From NCBI RefSeq assembly GCF_022376445.1, contig NW_025955080.1:61790-125789 (forward strand): DNA of 64,000 nucleotides, given 5' to 3'. The DNA comes from Fomitopsis serialis (taxonomy: Eukaryota > Basidiomycota > Agaricomycetes > Polyporales > Fomitopsidaceae). The notes below the pieces were generated by a model, which saw only the letters and a list, made by a program, of their open reading frames with translations, was not told the origin of the DNA and did no database searches. The translations under genes were made by a program, and so were the position numbers. This document shows positions 1-9,256 of this stretch, one piece after another (the stretch's first letter is position 1; the number at the start of each line of letters is the position of its first letter).

Positions 1-3000
1 GACGAGCACAAGTACTCGCTCGCTGATCTCGACACGGTCGTCCATGATCGCATAGAACTCGGGATGACCAATGCCCTCCACCTCGCTGCCTACTACCGCG
101 ACTTCTACATGATTTCGGAGTACCTGATCGCTCGAGGTTCGCTTTCGACACTCGAACAAGATCGGAAGTTCCAGCAAGGCTTTCCGAATACGCTCTGGGG
201 TCCCATCGAGCAGTGCCTGTTCATGCGGAACCCTGACCGCTCTCGAAGGAAGCCCTGGACGTTCGCAGAGATCTACGAGTCAGCACAGTGGGTGTTAGAT
301 GGTCCTACACCAGCTTCGACCTTTCGGCAAGCTCGTCCCCCTATGCCTACGACCACACCCGCTGCGTCTATCCTGCCATCCCCACCTGTGACCACGAAGT
401 CCGAAGACCTCCTACCATTGCTACAGACGCTGATCAAGACCCTCGAGGCCCAGCAGTCTCACAGCCGGTCACCTGAATTCTCGAACAGTCGTGACAGCCC
501 TCGGTGCTTCTATTGCGGACGTTCGGGATGTTGGATCGGTGACTGCGAGATGTTCGAAGAAGACAGGAAGAAGGGCCTGTGTCGACGGAACCCCGATGGC
601 AAGATCGTCTCGTTCGACAACCGCTTCATGAGTCGCCGAGACAGTGAGACCCTCCGAGACGCTATCTACGAACATGCACGTCGTTCGAGCAAGTTAGGAC
701 TCAGTTCGTCGTCTTCGAGTGGTTCAGGCAGTGCTATGCAAGGCGCTACAGCCATGCAGTTGCTCTATGAAGCAGTCAAGAGTCCGCCTATCCCTACGCA
801 TGCCCTCGACATTGGAGAGATGCTAGCCTGCATGGACGCCCAGCTATCACGGTTGACGGAGATCTATGCTCGGGAACAGCATAAGCAGACCGTTGTCGAC
901 CGAGTTGTCATCGAGAAGCATCCCCTACGCTCGAACACCCACCTGGCTGATCAACCACTACTACCCATGACGTGTTCGAAGTTTTCGGAGCGAGCCCCAA
1001 ACTGCCTGTCATGTTCGAAGACAAGACCAAGTACCCTAGCGCCTGCGCCAGTCGTCCGACCTACCATCGACACCGAGAGTCCCGCTTTCCCATCTGCAAA
1101 TGTTCGAGACATGACCTACGCACCTCCTCCCACCCAACGTTTCGAAGCGACCCCTACGAAGTTCGAAGCGAGCCCTCGAAATTTCGAAGCATCTCCCACG
1201 AAGCGACAGAGCCGAGCCAGCTTCTTTATAGCACAGCCCCCGCCCCAGCTTGCCGAACTGGCTGTCGAGTCCTCATTGAACACTCCGTGTGTACCATTGA
1301 CATCTGAGGAGCTTCGAAAATTGCCTTCGTACCTTCGCGACCGATACTGGGCAGCACTGACGCCTCGGACGGCGGAGCGCAAGACGAACCAGGCGTCTAC
1401 AAACACTGCAGCTATGGAACCACTTTCGAACTACAGCCTTATGATCGAAGACACTTCCCCAGCTGTCACCGTGTTAGGGGACCTTCCGGAGGGCAGCCTT
1501 ACGTTAGAAGAGACTCCTACGTCTTCAAAGTCTTCAGACATACGACCTACATCTTCGAAATCTTCGGACAGTCGACCTACGTCTCCGAGATTGTCAGATG
1601 ACCAACCTGCACCTCCGAAATGTTCGGACTATCGACCTATGTCTTTGAAGCCTTTGAACGGTGATCTCCCCACGTCGACGGAATCTTTGAGTGCTCCTAC
1701 GACATTGGACACTCCGCCTATCTCTCCGAAATGGCCAGATCATGCCCCTACGTCTCCGAAATCTTCGAACGGTCAAGCCATGTCTCCGAGATTTTCGGAC
1801 TATCAACAGATGTCTTCGAACAATCTCTCTACGCTGATGGAATCCTTGAACACTCCTACGACGTTTGACACCCCTTCTATCCCTTCAGAATTGCAACACC
1901 ACGCTCCTACGTCTCAAGAATCTTCGAACTTTCGAGCTACATCTCTGAGATTGTCAGACCACCATCCCAGGTCTACGAAATCTTCGAAGCCTCTTATGCC
2001 ATTTCTAGAATCGTCGAACTGTCCCCTCCCATCTCCGGAACCTTCCGACCTTCCTGCTATGCCTCCGAAATCATTGGATGCTTATGCTTACGCTCCGAAA
2101 AGTTCGGACTATCTTTCTGCAACTACGACGCCTTTGGATCCTCCTATGATGTCTACCCCCACTCCTTCGATGTTGTCAGACTCTGCTCCTACGTCTTCGA
2201 AGTTACCGTGCGCTGTGCTACCGCCAAAATCTTCGAACACTCCTACGATGGATGGCCTGTCACCTCCACTGGCTACTATGTTGCCCGAGCATGACGAGCA
2301 GCCCATGCTTCCCTCCCCGCCCCGCCCGTCTCTTGTATCTATCTCTGCGCTGACCGAGGACGGTCACAATTTCAGTAAGGGGGAGGATCACCACGACCAC
2401 TTGGTAGTACCATCACCAGACACGCCTCGAAAGCTAGACCCACACCTCGAAGACGTCGAACATACCCTATTGCTCTCGCAACCAGCAGGTCCACCCAAAC
2501 ACGTGTCGAGAGTCTTCTACATGTGTGTGGTGCTGTTCGTCACTGCCGCACTGTTTTTCGCTTTTGGAGACAATCTATGGCCATGGGATCGACGTGGAGT
2601 GCATGAACAACAACTCCGAACGTTCGAAGACACGTACCTAGTCCTACCACCCGACATGGCCCCAGACCCAACAAACCTAATCGTTCGTAGAGTGAATACC
2701 TTGCAAAGATGCCCGCTGCACCTCGGGGTCGAGCCTGAGCGTTACGAGACAGTCAGGGACCTCGACTTCCTTCGAGACGACCTAGAGCAAGCTCCGAACA
2801 TGTCAGTCAGGCAGTCACCCAATGCGAAGACGAGACCTCGCTATCACGGCCCATTGGTCGTTCAATCACGCAGCCACGCACGTCACAGTGTACCGCTGGC
2901 TAGAGAGAAGGAGAAGGAGTCTACGATGTCCCTAGGAGCCTCCGAACACTTCGAAGATGCATTTGACAAGCTGGATGCAGACAGTGTTTTGTACGAAGAC

Positions 3001-3006
3001 AGCTAG
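1..3006 (+). CDS. Partial Gag-like protein of a plus-strand gypsy-type LTR element
   Basis: The frame is open from base 1, so the true start is outside the window; the first ATG is at 64 (980 codons). Residues about 1-80 from that ATG resemble the Gag N-terminus common in Agaricomycete gypsy elements. A zinc knuckle follows at about 148-161, CFYCGRSGCWIGDC, with Cys where the usual CCHC knuckle has His. About 470-720 is a Ser/Thr/Pro-rich stretch of degenerate repeats (SPKSSD-like). A single hydrophobic helix of about 20 residues lies at 815-835, followed by a charged tail. The stop is 187 bases before a purine tract and 3' LTR, and no pol follows it, so the element looks non-autonomous or unusually arranged. 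Gag assignment is from the knuckle and its context; the membrane segment is unusual for Gag. Moderately sure. Confidence 0.7.
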   Translation, partial: DEHKYSLADLDTVVHDRIELGMTNALHLAAYYRDFYMISEYLIARGSLSTLEQDRKFQQGFPNTLWGPIEQCLFMRNPDRSRRKPWTFAEIYESAQWVLDGPTPASTFRQARPPMPTTTPAASILPSPPVTTKSEDLLPLLQTLIKTLEAQQSHSRSPEFSNSRDSPRCFYCGRSGCWIGDCEMFEEDRKKGLCRRNPDGKIVSFDNRFMSRRDSETLRDAIYEHARRSSKLGLSSSSSSGSGSAMQGATAMQLLYEAVKSPPIPTHALDIGEMLACMDAQLSRLTEIYAREQHKQTVVDRVVIEKHPLRSNTHLADQPLLPMTCSKFSERAPNCLSCSKTRPSTLAPAPVVRPTIDTESPAFPSANVRDMTYAPPPTQRFEATPTKFEASPRNFEASPTKRQSRASFFIAQPPPQLAELAVESSLNTPCVPLTSEELRKLPSYLRDRYWAALTPRTAERKTNQASTNTAAMEPLSNYSLMIEDTSPAVTVLGDLPEGSLTLEETPTSSKSSDIRPTSSKSSDSRPTSPRLSDDQPAPPKCSDYRPMSLKPLNGDLPTSTESLSAPTTLDTPPISPKWPDHAPTSPKSSNGQAMSPRFSDYQQMSSNNLSTLMESLNTPTTFDTPSIPSELQHHAPTSQESSNFRATSLRLSDHHPRSTKSSKPLMPFLESSNCPLPSPEPSDLPAMPPKSLDAYAYAPKSSDYLSATTTPLDPPMMSTPTPSMLSDSAPTSSKLPCAVLPPKSSNTPTMDGLSPPLATMLPEHDEQPMLPSPPRPSLVSISALTEDGHNFSKGEDHHDHLVVPSPDTPRKLDPHLEDVEHTLLLSQPAGPPKHVSRVFYMCVVLFVTAALFFAFGDNLWPWDRRGVHEQQLRTFEDTYLVLPPDMAPDPTNLIVRRVNTLQRCPLHLGVEPERYETVRDLDFLRDDLEQAPNMSVRQSPNAKTRPRYHGPLVVQSRSHARHSVPLAREKEKESTMSLGASEHFEDAFDKLDADSVLYEDS
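1500..2240 (+). repeat. Degenerate coding repeat, Ser/Pro-rich
   Basis: The gag-like ORF contains many imperfect units of about 36-51 bases around a core like CCTACGTCTCCGAAATCTTC, coding short Pro-Thr-Ser-Pro-Lys-Ser-Ser-Asp blocks. The phase is always a multiple of three, so the reading frame is kept. This points to expansion under coding constraint. The repeat gives a long disordered linker between the zinc knuckle and the membrane helix. Confidence 0.7.
2352..2387 (+). other. Internal copy of hairpin plus polypurine tract
   Basis: GACCG-AGGA-CGGTC forms a five-base-pair hairpin, followed nine bases later by AGTAAGGGGGAGGA. The same module stands at 3170-3204 just before the 3' LTR, and on the minus strand at 11847-11881 in another element. 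Here it lies inside the gag-like ORF. It could be a central polypurine tract for a second plus-strand primer, or a relic of an internal duplication. Confidence 0.5.
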
Positions 3007-3204
3007 GGTCTTCTACGGTGCTAGACGAGCTGTTCCCGCCGTAGGGGGCAATGATACCACCCAAGCAATCCTTAGTTCACGTCCTACCTCCAATTTCAAC
3101 CATCCTTCACCTTCTACCGACCCCGGTGGTCCTCTACGAAACAAGCACCCTTCATCTGCTATACCCGCTGACCGAGGACGGTCAGGATTTCAGTAAGGGG
3201 GAGA
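3007..3204 (+). promoter_or_regulatory. Spacer with hairpin and 3' polypurine tract
   Basis: Between the stop of the gag-like ORF and the LTR lies a 198-base spacer. It ends in a hairpin (3170-3183, GACCG-AGGA-CGGTC) and the purine tract AGTAAGGGGGAGA (3192-3204), directly followed by the TG of the LTR. A polypurine tract at this place primes plus-strand DNA synthesis in LTR retroelements. The hairpin is an additional feature shared with the element at 10894-22407. Confidence 0.75.
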
Positions 3205-3702
3205 TGATACGCCTCTAGGCTATCTAAGCCCCGAAAACGCAATCTAGGCCTCTACGATGCTCCGAAGCTCTTAGAAGATCCACTACAACTGTTCGAAGAT
3301 TTCGAAGTTCGTAGCCAACCCTGGCTCACCTTAGAAGACTATCCGCGACCTTCCGGCACCTCAGTGACACTATAGGAGCACCTACCCACCTATCTAGACG
3401 ACCCCAGAGCACGCAGGTCACTCGAAGATACACTATGTGTTAGAAGACACTCGAACATGTTAGAAGACGTGCTACGGTGTTAGAAGATCTCCTGCGAGAC
3501 CATAGGATGCTACAGGATGTCCAGTGAGTCCTTGCAGGTCGTCTCACATCCTCGACGAGTGGTCTCGGTTTCCGGCGTCATGTGATAGCCGGTCGGCCTT
3601 TGGACCACTGGTTAGCGAGCCCAAGAGCAGTTGTCACGTGTTAGAAGCCATAGCCGGATGTTTGGGGCCGTCGGAGCTCCGTAGTGGTAATAGCCGTGTT
3701 TC

Positions 3703-3720
3703 CCTGTATATACTCTGGGA
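3703..3720 (+). promoter_or_regulatory. LTR TATA box
   Basis: CCTGTATATACTCTGGGAC is a clear TATA element at the point where similarity to the second LTR copy begins. It is the expected U3/R promoter of the retroelement. Confidence 0.5.
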
Positions 3721-3785
3721 CTGGTTCCCTTCGAATCTCAGAGACCCCCTTACCCTCTCAATCTCACCTCGCACCGGCGAGGTTC

Positions 3786-3892
3786 GTCAGTCAGCCAGTA
3801 CGTTCAAAAGTCAGCAAGTTCGCCAGTCAGCCAGTACGTTCGAAGCCAGTCAGTCAGTCAGTCAGTTCGCCAGTACGTTCGCCAGCTCGTAG
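3786..3892 (+). repeat. CAGT-rich short tandem repeat in the LTR
   Basis: Runs of CAGT and of a longer unit CCAGTACGTTCG(A) repeat through the R/U5 part of the LTR. The same array with small copy differences is at about 28610-28705. Probably slippage. Confidence 0.6.
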
Positions 3893-4115
3893 TTGCCCCG
3901 AGAGGCTCTACACTTCTTCTCCTGCTGTTGCTCGCCTTCCTTGTCACCGTTCGTTTGACACGTCTGTCGAAACCCTCCCTCCTATCTTCGAGGCTTAGCC
4001 CTCGTCTTCGAACAGTCTTCGACATCTTCGAAGCTCTCCCACGTCGTTCGGAGTCTTGTCCGTCCTCCTCCTTCTTACCTAGACCACTGTACAGTCCCCC
4101 GTACATCTCATAGAC

Positions 4116-5324
4116 TCAGAGGCCTCGCATACCACTGCTCGACCTCACGGTTGGGTTTTTGTGTGGCTTTTGTGTTCTTTTTGGTCGCGTCACCGCCTGC
4201 AAGACGGTCGAGTTGTCGGGGAGTGGAGCGGACGGCGGCCAGTTTGGGGGTGCCTCCGGTGGTGCACCAGTACTCGCCAGAGTACTGGTGTTAGTCGCCC
4301 GCGCCTTGCCCTTGCCCTTCAGGCGATGGCTGACGACGGCTTTCTTGAGACGGCGACTTTCTTCGTCGGCGTCGGCGTCGTCGTCGTCGTCGTCGCTCGG
4401 GTGAAAGTCGTCCCAATCCGCGGTCATTGGGTCGTGCGGCTGGGCCGGTGGCATCTGCGAAGATGCCTCCGGTGTTGGCCACCTCGATGGCTGCAGGGGC
4501 AAGGCTGGGGTGGGCTGCGTCTGCGAAGACGCAGCCTGGTTGTCCTGTCGAGCCTCCTTGGCGGGCTCGTTCGTCGCTGCGGGCTTTGGCGACGGAGGAG
4601 GGGGGCTTGGCGACTGCTGGCGGTCGTCCAGTCGTCGGCGGTAGTACGCGATGTCGTCGTGGAGGTCCTCGATGTCGTCCACGAGACGGCGGGTGTGCTC
4701 GTCCCTTCGTCGCACCCGGGCTTCTTCGTCGGCGAGCCGCCGCCGCATCTCCTGCTCGGACTGCGCGGCGTACTCCACCTGTTCGCGCAGTCTCGCGATG
4801 ATTTGGTCGTTGACGACCGCCTGGTTACGCAGTGCGTCGACCAGGTCCCTCCCCCCCTGCAACCAACCCTCCTGTGTCAGAGAGTGTGCCACGTCCGCCC
4901 GCATGTGGACGGCCAGACTCTCCGCGACGCGCTGGTACTCAGCGTCGCCACCACCTCGGGGCAGGTGGTGGACGAAGGCCTCGCAGACGCTGCAGAGGCT
5001 GGTGGGGTGTGTCGCCAGCGGCGTCACGGGGAAGTACGGCACCCAGTTGGTGCCAGAGGGTGCGAGCAGCAGGCTGCTCGTGGTCGCAGTACCAAACTGG
5101 TACTGCGACGATGCGGTCGGCCGGTTACGGTCGACCTGCATCATTGTAGCCGCCTCATTGCTGAGGACGACCGGCTCGTCGAGGTGCGGGGGAACGCGCA
5201 GCTCGGACAGCGTCGGCGACGTTGGCGGCAAAGCCGACGACGGCGGCGACGTCTGTGCGGGCGCACCACCGTCAGGTGGTGCGTCCGTGGTGTTGTGAGG
5301 CACGGTGAAGTCGTTGGTGCTCAT
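4116..5324 (-). CDS. Chromovirus accessory ORF with coiled coil
   Basis: 402 codons from ATG at 5324 (MSTNDF..), downstream of pol in the same orientation. The frame is open further up to 5555, but the ATG at 5324 lies clear of the pol stop. The protein has a Pro/Thr-rich N-terminus, a Cys-containing stretch (CSVCEAF), then a Glu/Arg-rich coiled coil at about 165-240. A Pro-rich linker, an acidic run of Asp and a basic KGKGKAR segment end the element-derived part. The last about 25 residues come from the plus-strand LTR that interrupts the gene, so the natural C-terminus is missing. Chromoviruses usually end with the integrase chromodomain; a third ORF is an extra. Function unknown; a virion or RNA-binding role would be a guess. 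Confidence 0.6.
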   Translation of the reverse strand: MSTNDFTVPHNTTDAPPDGGAPAQTSPPSSALPPTSPTLSELRVPPHLDEPVVLSNEAATMMQVDRNRPTASSQYQFGTATTSSLLLAPSGTNWVPYFPVTPLATHPTSLCSVCEAFVHHLPRGGGDAEYQRVAESLAVHMRADVAHSLTQEGWLQGGRDLVDALRNQAVVNDQIIARLREQVEYAAQSEQEMRRRLADEEARVRRRDEHTRRLVDDIEDLHDDIAYYRRRLDDRQQSPSPPPPSPKPAATNEPAKEARQDNQAASSQTQPTPALPLQPSRWPTPEASSQMPPAQPHDPMTADWDDFHPSDDDDDDADADEESRRLKKAVVSHRLKGKGKARATNTSTLASTGAPPEAPPNWPPSAPLPDNSTVLQAVTRPKRTQKPHKNPTVRSSSGMRGL

Positions 5325-5576
5325 GATGAGGCGAGGTGCGGTGAGCGGTGAGGTGGGTGGTAGTTTGAGTTGGGGAGTGGCGGCAGCAAGAGTTGTGGCT
5401 TTGTTGGCGCCTGCCGCGGTCACCTGACTCCGAGCGACGCGTCCGTGCCCAATCCGGTAAGAAGTCCCGCCTTCGAGCGTCTCCAGCCACCAATCGCTGC
5501 AGCCACGACCACCACCTCGGTGGTCGTGCCGCCCTGCCTGGCCATCGCGCACCACTACTTTGCAGTGGTGGTACGT

Positions 5577-8500
5577 CTACTTGGGACTCTTCTTTGGAAG
5601 AGTTCGCCATGATTTGGCGCCATGTAAGGTGAGGTACTCGTCGAGTGCCGCTAAGTCCTTGCAGTGGGCGTACGGCTCCCAAGATGTGTCGCCGAGCGTC
5701 CATCGGACGTGGAATTCGACACGGTTGCCGTCCCATCGATGACCCAGTATATCGTCGACCAGCCATTCCTGCTGGTCGTCGTTGCCGAAGTCGTAGAACG
5801 ACTTGGCTTCCCGGTTAGGGAACAGACCGTCATCGTTGGGCTCATGTCTCCTAAGCAAGGAGACATGGAACGTCGGGTGTATGCGCCGGTCCTTCAATTC
5901 CTGCGGCAACTCCAACGTATAGTTGGAGGTGCTTGGATTGCACGCCGTCACTGTATACGGCCCAATGAATTTGGGCATCAGTTTCCGAGCACGACCCTTG
6001 GGTAGTGCTAGGTTCTGCGTGCTCAGATACACTTGAGATCCTGTGTGGAACTCTGGTTCCTCTTGTCGATATTTGTTCGCGTGGAACGTTTGGTGTACAC
6101 GACTCTCAATTAGAGCGTCGTGTGCCATTTCCAGATAGTGCCGTGCTCGCTGGGCAAATTCACGGACTCCTGAGTACTTGGAGTCCGTGGAGAATCCGGC
6201 CATCATGCGGGGCATGTACCCGTAGTTCAACTCGAACGGCGCGAATCCAGTGGATGCACTGGATGCTGAGTTGATAGCGAACTCCGTGAGGGGTAAGCTA
6301 TCTACCCAGTCGAGTTGGTCCGGTGAGACCATCGACCGCATTATCTGGGATACCGAACGTATCGCACGCTCAGTCATGCCATCCGTCTGAGGATGGAAAG
6401 ACGTCGACATGAGTAATTTCGCTCCTAGGAGCCTATGAACTTCACGCCAGAATTTTGACGTGAATTTCGTATCTCGGTCGGAGACTATGGACTCAGGGAG
6501 TCCATGTAGTCGTACTATCTCGCGAACGTAGAGTTCAGCGAGTTCGGCGGCCGTAGTCGTCGTTTTGATAGGTATGAGGTGTACCATGGACGTGAGGCGG
6601 CATACAACTACCCACAGGTAGTCGTACCCATTGACTTGCGGGAACGGTCCTACGAAATCCATGGACATGGAAATCCATGGCCTCGTAGGAATTGGTAGCG
6701 AGTGCAACCACCCTGCTTGTAGGTGGTTGCGCGGTTTCGCCGTCTGACATGTTCCGCACGTTACGCAGAACATGTCGACATCCTTACCTATTCTCGGCCA
6801 CCAGTACCAACGTCTGATGTATTCGGACGTTTTCTGCGGCCCGAAGTGCCCCAGTGTGGTATGTGCGTGGTCGATCACTACCTCAGTGAGCGACCGACGT
6901 TTTAACGGCACCCTCGGTACACATAGAACCTCCACTCCTTGGCGGTTCTTTGTGTAGATCAGACCGTCGCGCACTGCGAAGGTCTTGAAGTGCTGGGGAT
7001 TCTCCAGCACTTTACGAAACGTATGGTCGTTTCGGTACCCCGACTTCACTGTCTTGATGAAGTCGACATCTCGTTCCACCTTCGTCCGCAAGGGTGGTCC
7101 CGACGTCAAGGCCTCAGCCACCGTCGGGTCGCTGAGGTCGATAGCTTCGTTGCTAATGTCCTTGTTCTGCGCCGCAGCCATTGCTGCTGCCTCAGTCTCA
7201 CGTTCGTGACGCTTCTCGTCCAACCTTTGAGCCGCCATCTGTCCCATTCTCAGTTCGAGAATGCGATTGGAAGGCAGGTCGTCTCGCATGGGGTCAAGCC
7301 GTTCGTCCGCATTCACCATGTGGTGAATGGGGACCACGTCGTCCGGCGTGTCGTTCTCGTAGTACCTCGACAAACAGTCGGCAACCTTGTTGTCGCTGCC
7401 TTTGATGTACGATATCGTACAATCAAAGCGGGAGATGTACTCATACCATCGAACCTGCCGGTTCGATGGATTGGCGACGCCGTTGAAGAACGTCAGGGCC
7501 TTATGGTCCGTGACGATGTTGACTTTTCGGCCAAGCAGCTTGTCCTCCCATTTGAGGAGGGCTTCCATAATTCCAAGTGCCTCCTGCTCGTACGTATGGT
7601 ACGCGCGTTGTGCACTCGAGAACTTCTTGGATAGGAACCCTGCAGGTCGACACGTCTGCCACTCGGGTCCTTGACCATAGACGGCTCCGACTCCGAAGAC
7701 GGAGGCGTCTGTGATGACCCAGATGGGCTCATCGACCTTCGGGTCGATGGGCTTGAGTATGGGTGCGCGACTGGCAAGTGCTTTGATGGCTTCAAAACAC
7801 TTGTCGTGCAGCGCACGCCATACGAATGTTCGTTCATTGCGACACATCTCTGATAACGGAGATGTGTAACCACTTATCTCGGGCAAGAAGTGCGCGAGGT
7901 AATTGACCAGTCCAAGGAAGCGCTGTACTTCCTTGTACGATCGCGGGGCTCGCCATGTGCGAATCCTCTCCATCTTGTCACGGTCGGCGTGTAGTCCTCG
8001 GTCATCTATTAGATGACCCAGACAGTCCATGCGCCTCGAGTAGAGGTCGCATTTCGTTTGACTGAGGTAGAGCTTCGCCTTCCTCAGTCTCTCGAATACT
8101 ATCCTTAGATGTTCTTCGTGTTCTTCGATTGTATCGGAGAACACGAATATGTCATCTAAGTATACGTGGACGAACCGGCCGATACAGTCCCGGAATATTG
8201 TAGTCATCAGCGACTGGAAAGTCGCTGGTGCATTGGCGTCACCTTGTTGCATCACCAGACTGATGAACGTGCCGTATGGGGTGGAGAACGCCGTCTTCCA
8301 GACATCCTCCGCCACGATACGGATCTGTTCGTACGCGTCGGACAGGTCAATCTTTGACCTGAACTTCGCCCGGGCCACATCCATACAGATCTGGTCTTGG
8401 TCAGGGAAAGGCGTCACGTCTTTCCGCGTGTTGTCGTTGCGTTTCCTCGCATCGATAACTGTACGTAGTTTGCCCGACTTCTTCGCTATGCAAAGAAGTG

Positions 8501-9152
8501 GGGCTGCTTGACCATTCGGGATCTGGGACGTCTGGATGGGTTGCCACCATCCTGCCGCCGTGTACCGTTCGATTTTGTCGAGCAGTTGCGGTTTCATGGC
8601 CTCCGGACACCTGGGCAGGTGGTACCGGAGGGACAGGTCAGGGTCGATGAGAGGTATGCGGTGGTTCACATCTCGAAACGGCGGTAATTCGAGAGGTGGG
8701 GAACACATGATGTCCTCGCACATTTTCATCCATTGTTCCCTGTTCGCGACGACCTGCGGGTCGTCGTCGAGTGTCTGCCGAACTTCCTCATCCTTGAGGA
8801 AGTTTAGTATGGCTCGGTCTACCTCATCGTTTGTACCCAATGGGTCCAATCGACCAAGTGAGTCCCGACGCGGTTGTTGTGCTGAATGTACCATAGGTAC
8901 ATTGGCCTCCGCAATGTCCGGCATTGCGGTGTCGTGTCGGTTACCTGTTCGCACCGGTACCTTCCGACGGTTCACCACCTCTGGTTTCAGACGTGGTGGA
9001 TCGGGTACTTCACGAACTTCCAGTCCATTTTTTGTAATGTTAGGTACCACGTCCATACTAGGGCGTGGTACTTTCATTTTTTTCACTGTTTTCTCTGGTA
9101 CCACCTCCAACTTTGGACGTGGTATCGATTCTTTCGTTGCTATTTCCACCAA
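5577..9152 (-). CDS. pol: Chromovirus Pol: RT, RNase H, integrase, chromodomain
   Basis: 1191 codons, intact. Reverse transcriptase spans about 170-400 with the catalytic YLDD at 331-334. RNase H follows (TDAS at 481-484, TYEQEAL near 520, VTDHKAL near 548). The integrase zinc-binding HHCC region is at about 762-803, and its catalytic core shows D at about 832 (MDFVGP), D at 892 (SDRDTKF) and E at 928. A GPY motif lies near 1064 and a chromodomain at 1128-1180 (EWLVDDILGHRW.., WEPY). It copies element RNA to DNA and inserts it; the chromodomain likely directs insertion to marked chromatin. The first listed codon is TTG. The frame is open back to about 9205, so Pol is probably made as a fusion with the protease ORF by recoding. 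The protease ORF stops at 9257, in another frame. Confidence 0.95.
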   Translation of the reverse strand: MVEIATKESIPRPKLEVVPEKTVKKMKVPRPSMDVVPNITKNGLEVREVPDPPRLKPEVVNRRKVPVRTGNRHDTAMPDIAEANVPMVHSAQQPRRDSLGRLDPLGTNDEVDRAILNFLKDEEVRQTLDDDPQVVANREQWMKMCEDIMCSPPLELPPFRDVNHRIPLIDPDLSLRYHLPRCPEAMKPQLLDKIERYTAAGWWQPIQTSQIPNGQAAPLLCIAKKSGKLRTVIDARKRNDNTRKDVTPFPDQDQICMDVARAKFRSKIDLSDAYEQIRIVAEDVWKTAFSTPYGTFISLVMQQGDANAPATFQSLMTTIFRDCIGRFVHVYLDDIFVFSDTIEEHEEHLRIVFERLRKAKLYLSQTKCDLYSRRMDCLGHLIDDRGLHADRDKMERIRTWRAPRSYKEVQRFLGLVNYLAHFLPEISGYTSPLSEMCRNERTFVWRALHDKCFEAIKALASRAPILKPIDPKVDEPIWVITDASVFGVGAVYGQGPEWQTCRPAGFLSKKFSSAQRAYHTYEQEALGIMEALLKWEDKLLGRKVNIVTDHKALTFFNGVANPSNRQVRWYEYISRFDCTISYIKGSDNKVADCLSRYYENDTPDDVVPIHHMVNADERLDPMRDDLPSNRILELRMGQMAAQRLDEKRHERETEAAAMAAAQNKDISNEAIDLSDPTVAEALTSGPPLRTKVERDVDFIKTVKSGYRNDHTFRKVLENPQHFKTFAVRDGLIYTKNRQGVEVLCVPRVPLKRRSLTEVVIDHAHTTLGHFGPQKTSEYIRRWYWWPRIGKDVDMFCVTCGTCQTAKPRNHLQAGWLHSLPIPTRPWISMSMDFVGPFPQVNGYDYLWVVVCRLTSMVHLIPIKTTTTAAELAELYVREIVRLHGLPESIVSDRDTKFTSKFWREVHRLLGAKLLMSTSFHPQTDGMTERAIRSVSQIMRSMVSPDQLDWVDSLPLTEFAINSASSASTGFAPFELNYGYMPRMMAGFSTDSKYSGVREFAQRARHYLEMAHDALIESRVHQTFHANKYRQEEPEFHTGSQVYLSTQNLALPKGRARKLMPKFIGPYTVTACNPSTSNYTLELPQELKDRRIHPTFHVSLLRRHEPNDDGLFPNREAKSFYDFGNDDQQEWLVDDILGHRWDGNRVEFHVRWTLGDTSWEPYAHCKDLAALDEYLTLHGAKSWRTLPKKSPK

Positions 9153-9256
9153 GGAATCGACGGCGACGTCGATCCCTTCCCCCTTGAGACCATAGGCCCT
9201 TCCTCAGCGAAGCGAGACTGGGGGGGTTGCACCGCGGTGGATCTCGCCGCGCAACC

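Larger units (their letters stand above)
3205..4192 (+). mobile_element. 3' LTR (988 bp) of the plus-strand element
   Basis: Starts TGATACG right after the purine tract and ends GGTCGCGTCA, so it has TG..CA ends. U3 (to about 3700) is rich in TTCGAAGA/AGAAGAC words. A TATA box (TGTATATACTC) at about 3705-3715 marks the promoter. From there to the end the sequence matches 28524-29007 at roughly 93 percent by eye, while the upstream part does not match. It sits inside the accessory ORF of the minus-strand chromovirus, whose reading frame runs 77 bases into it. The 5' LTR must lie left of the window, so the target duplication cannot be checked here. Confidence 0.8.

Noticed and set aside
815..2640. 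Envelope protein from the membrane helix of the gag-like ORF
   Set aside because: There is one helix only and no signal peptide or fusion region, and the helix is in the same frame as the zinc knuckle. I keep it as an oddity of the Gag-like protein.
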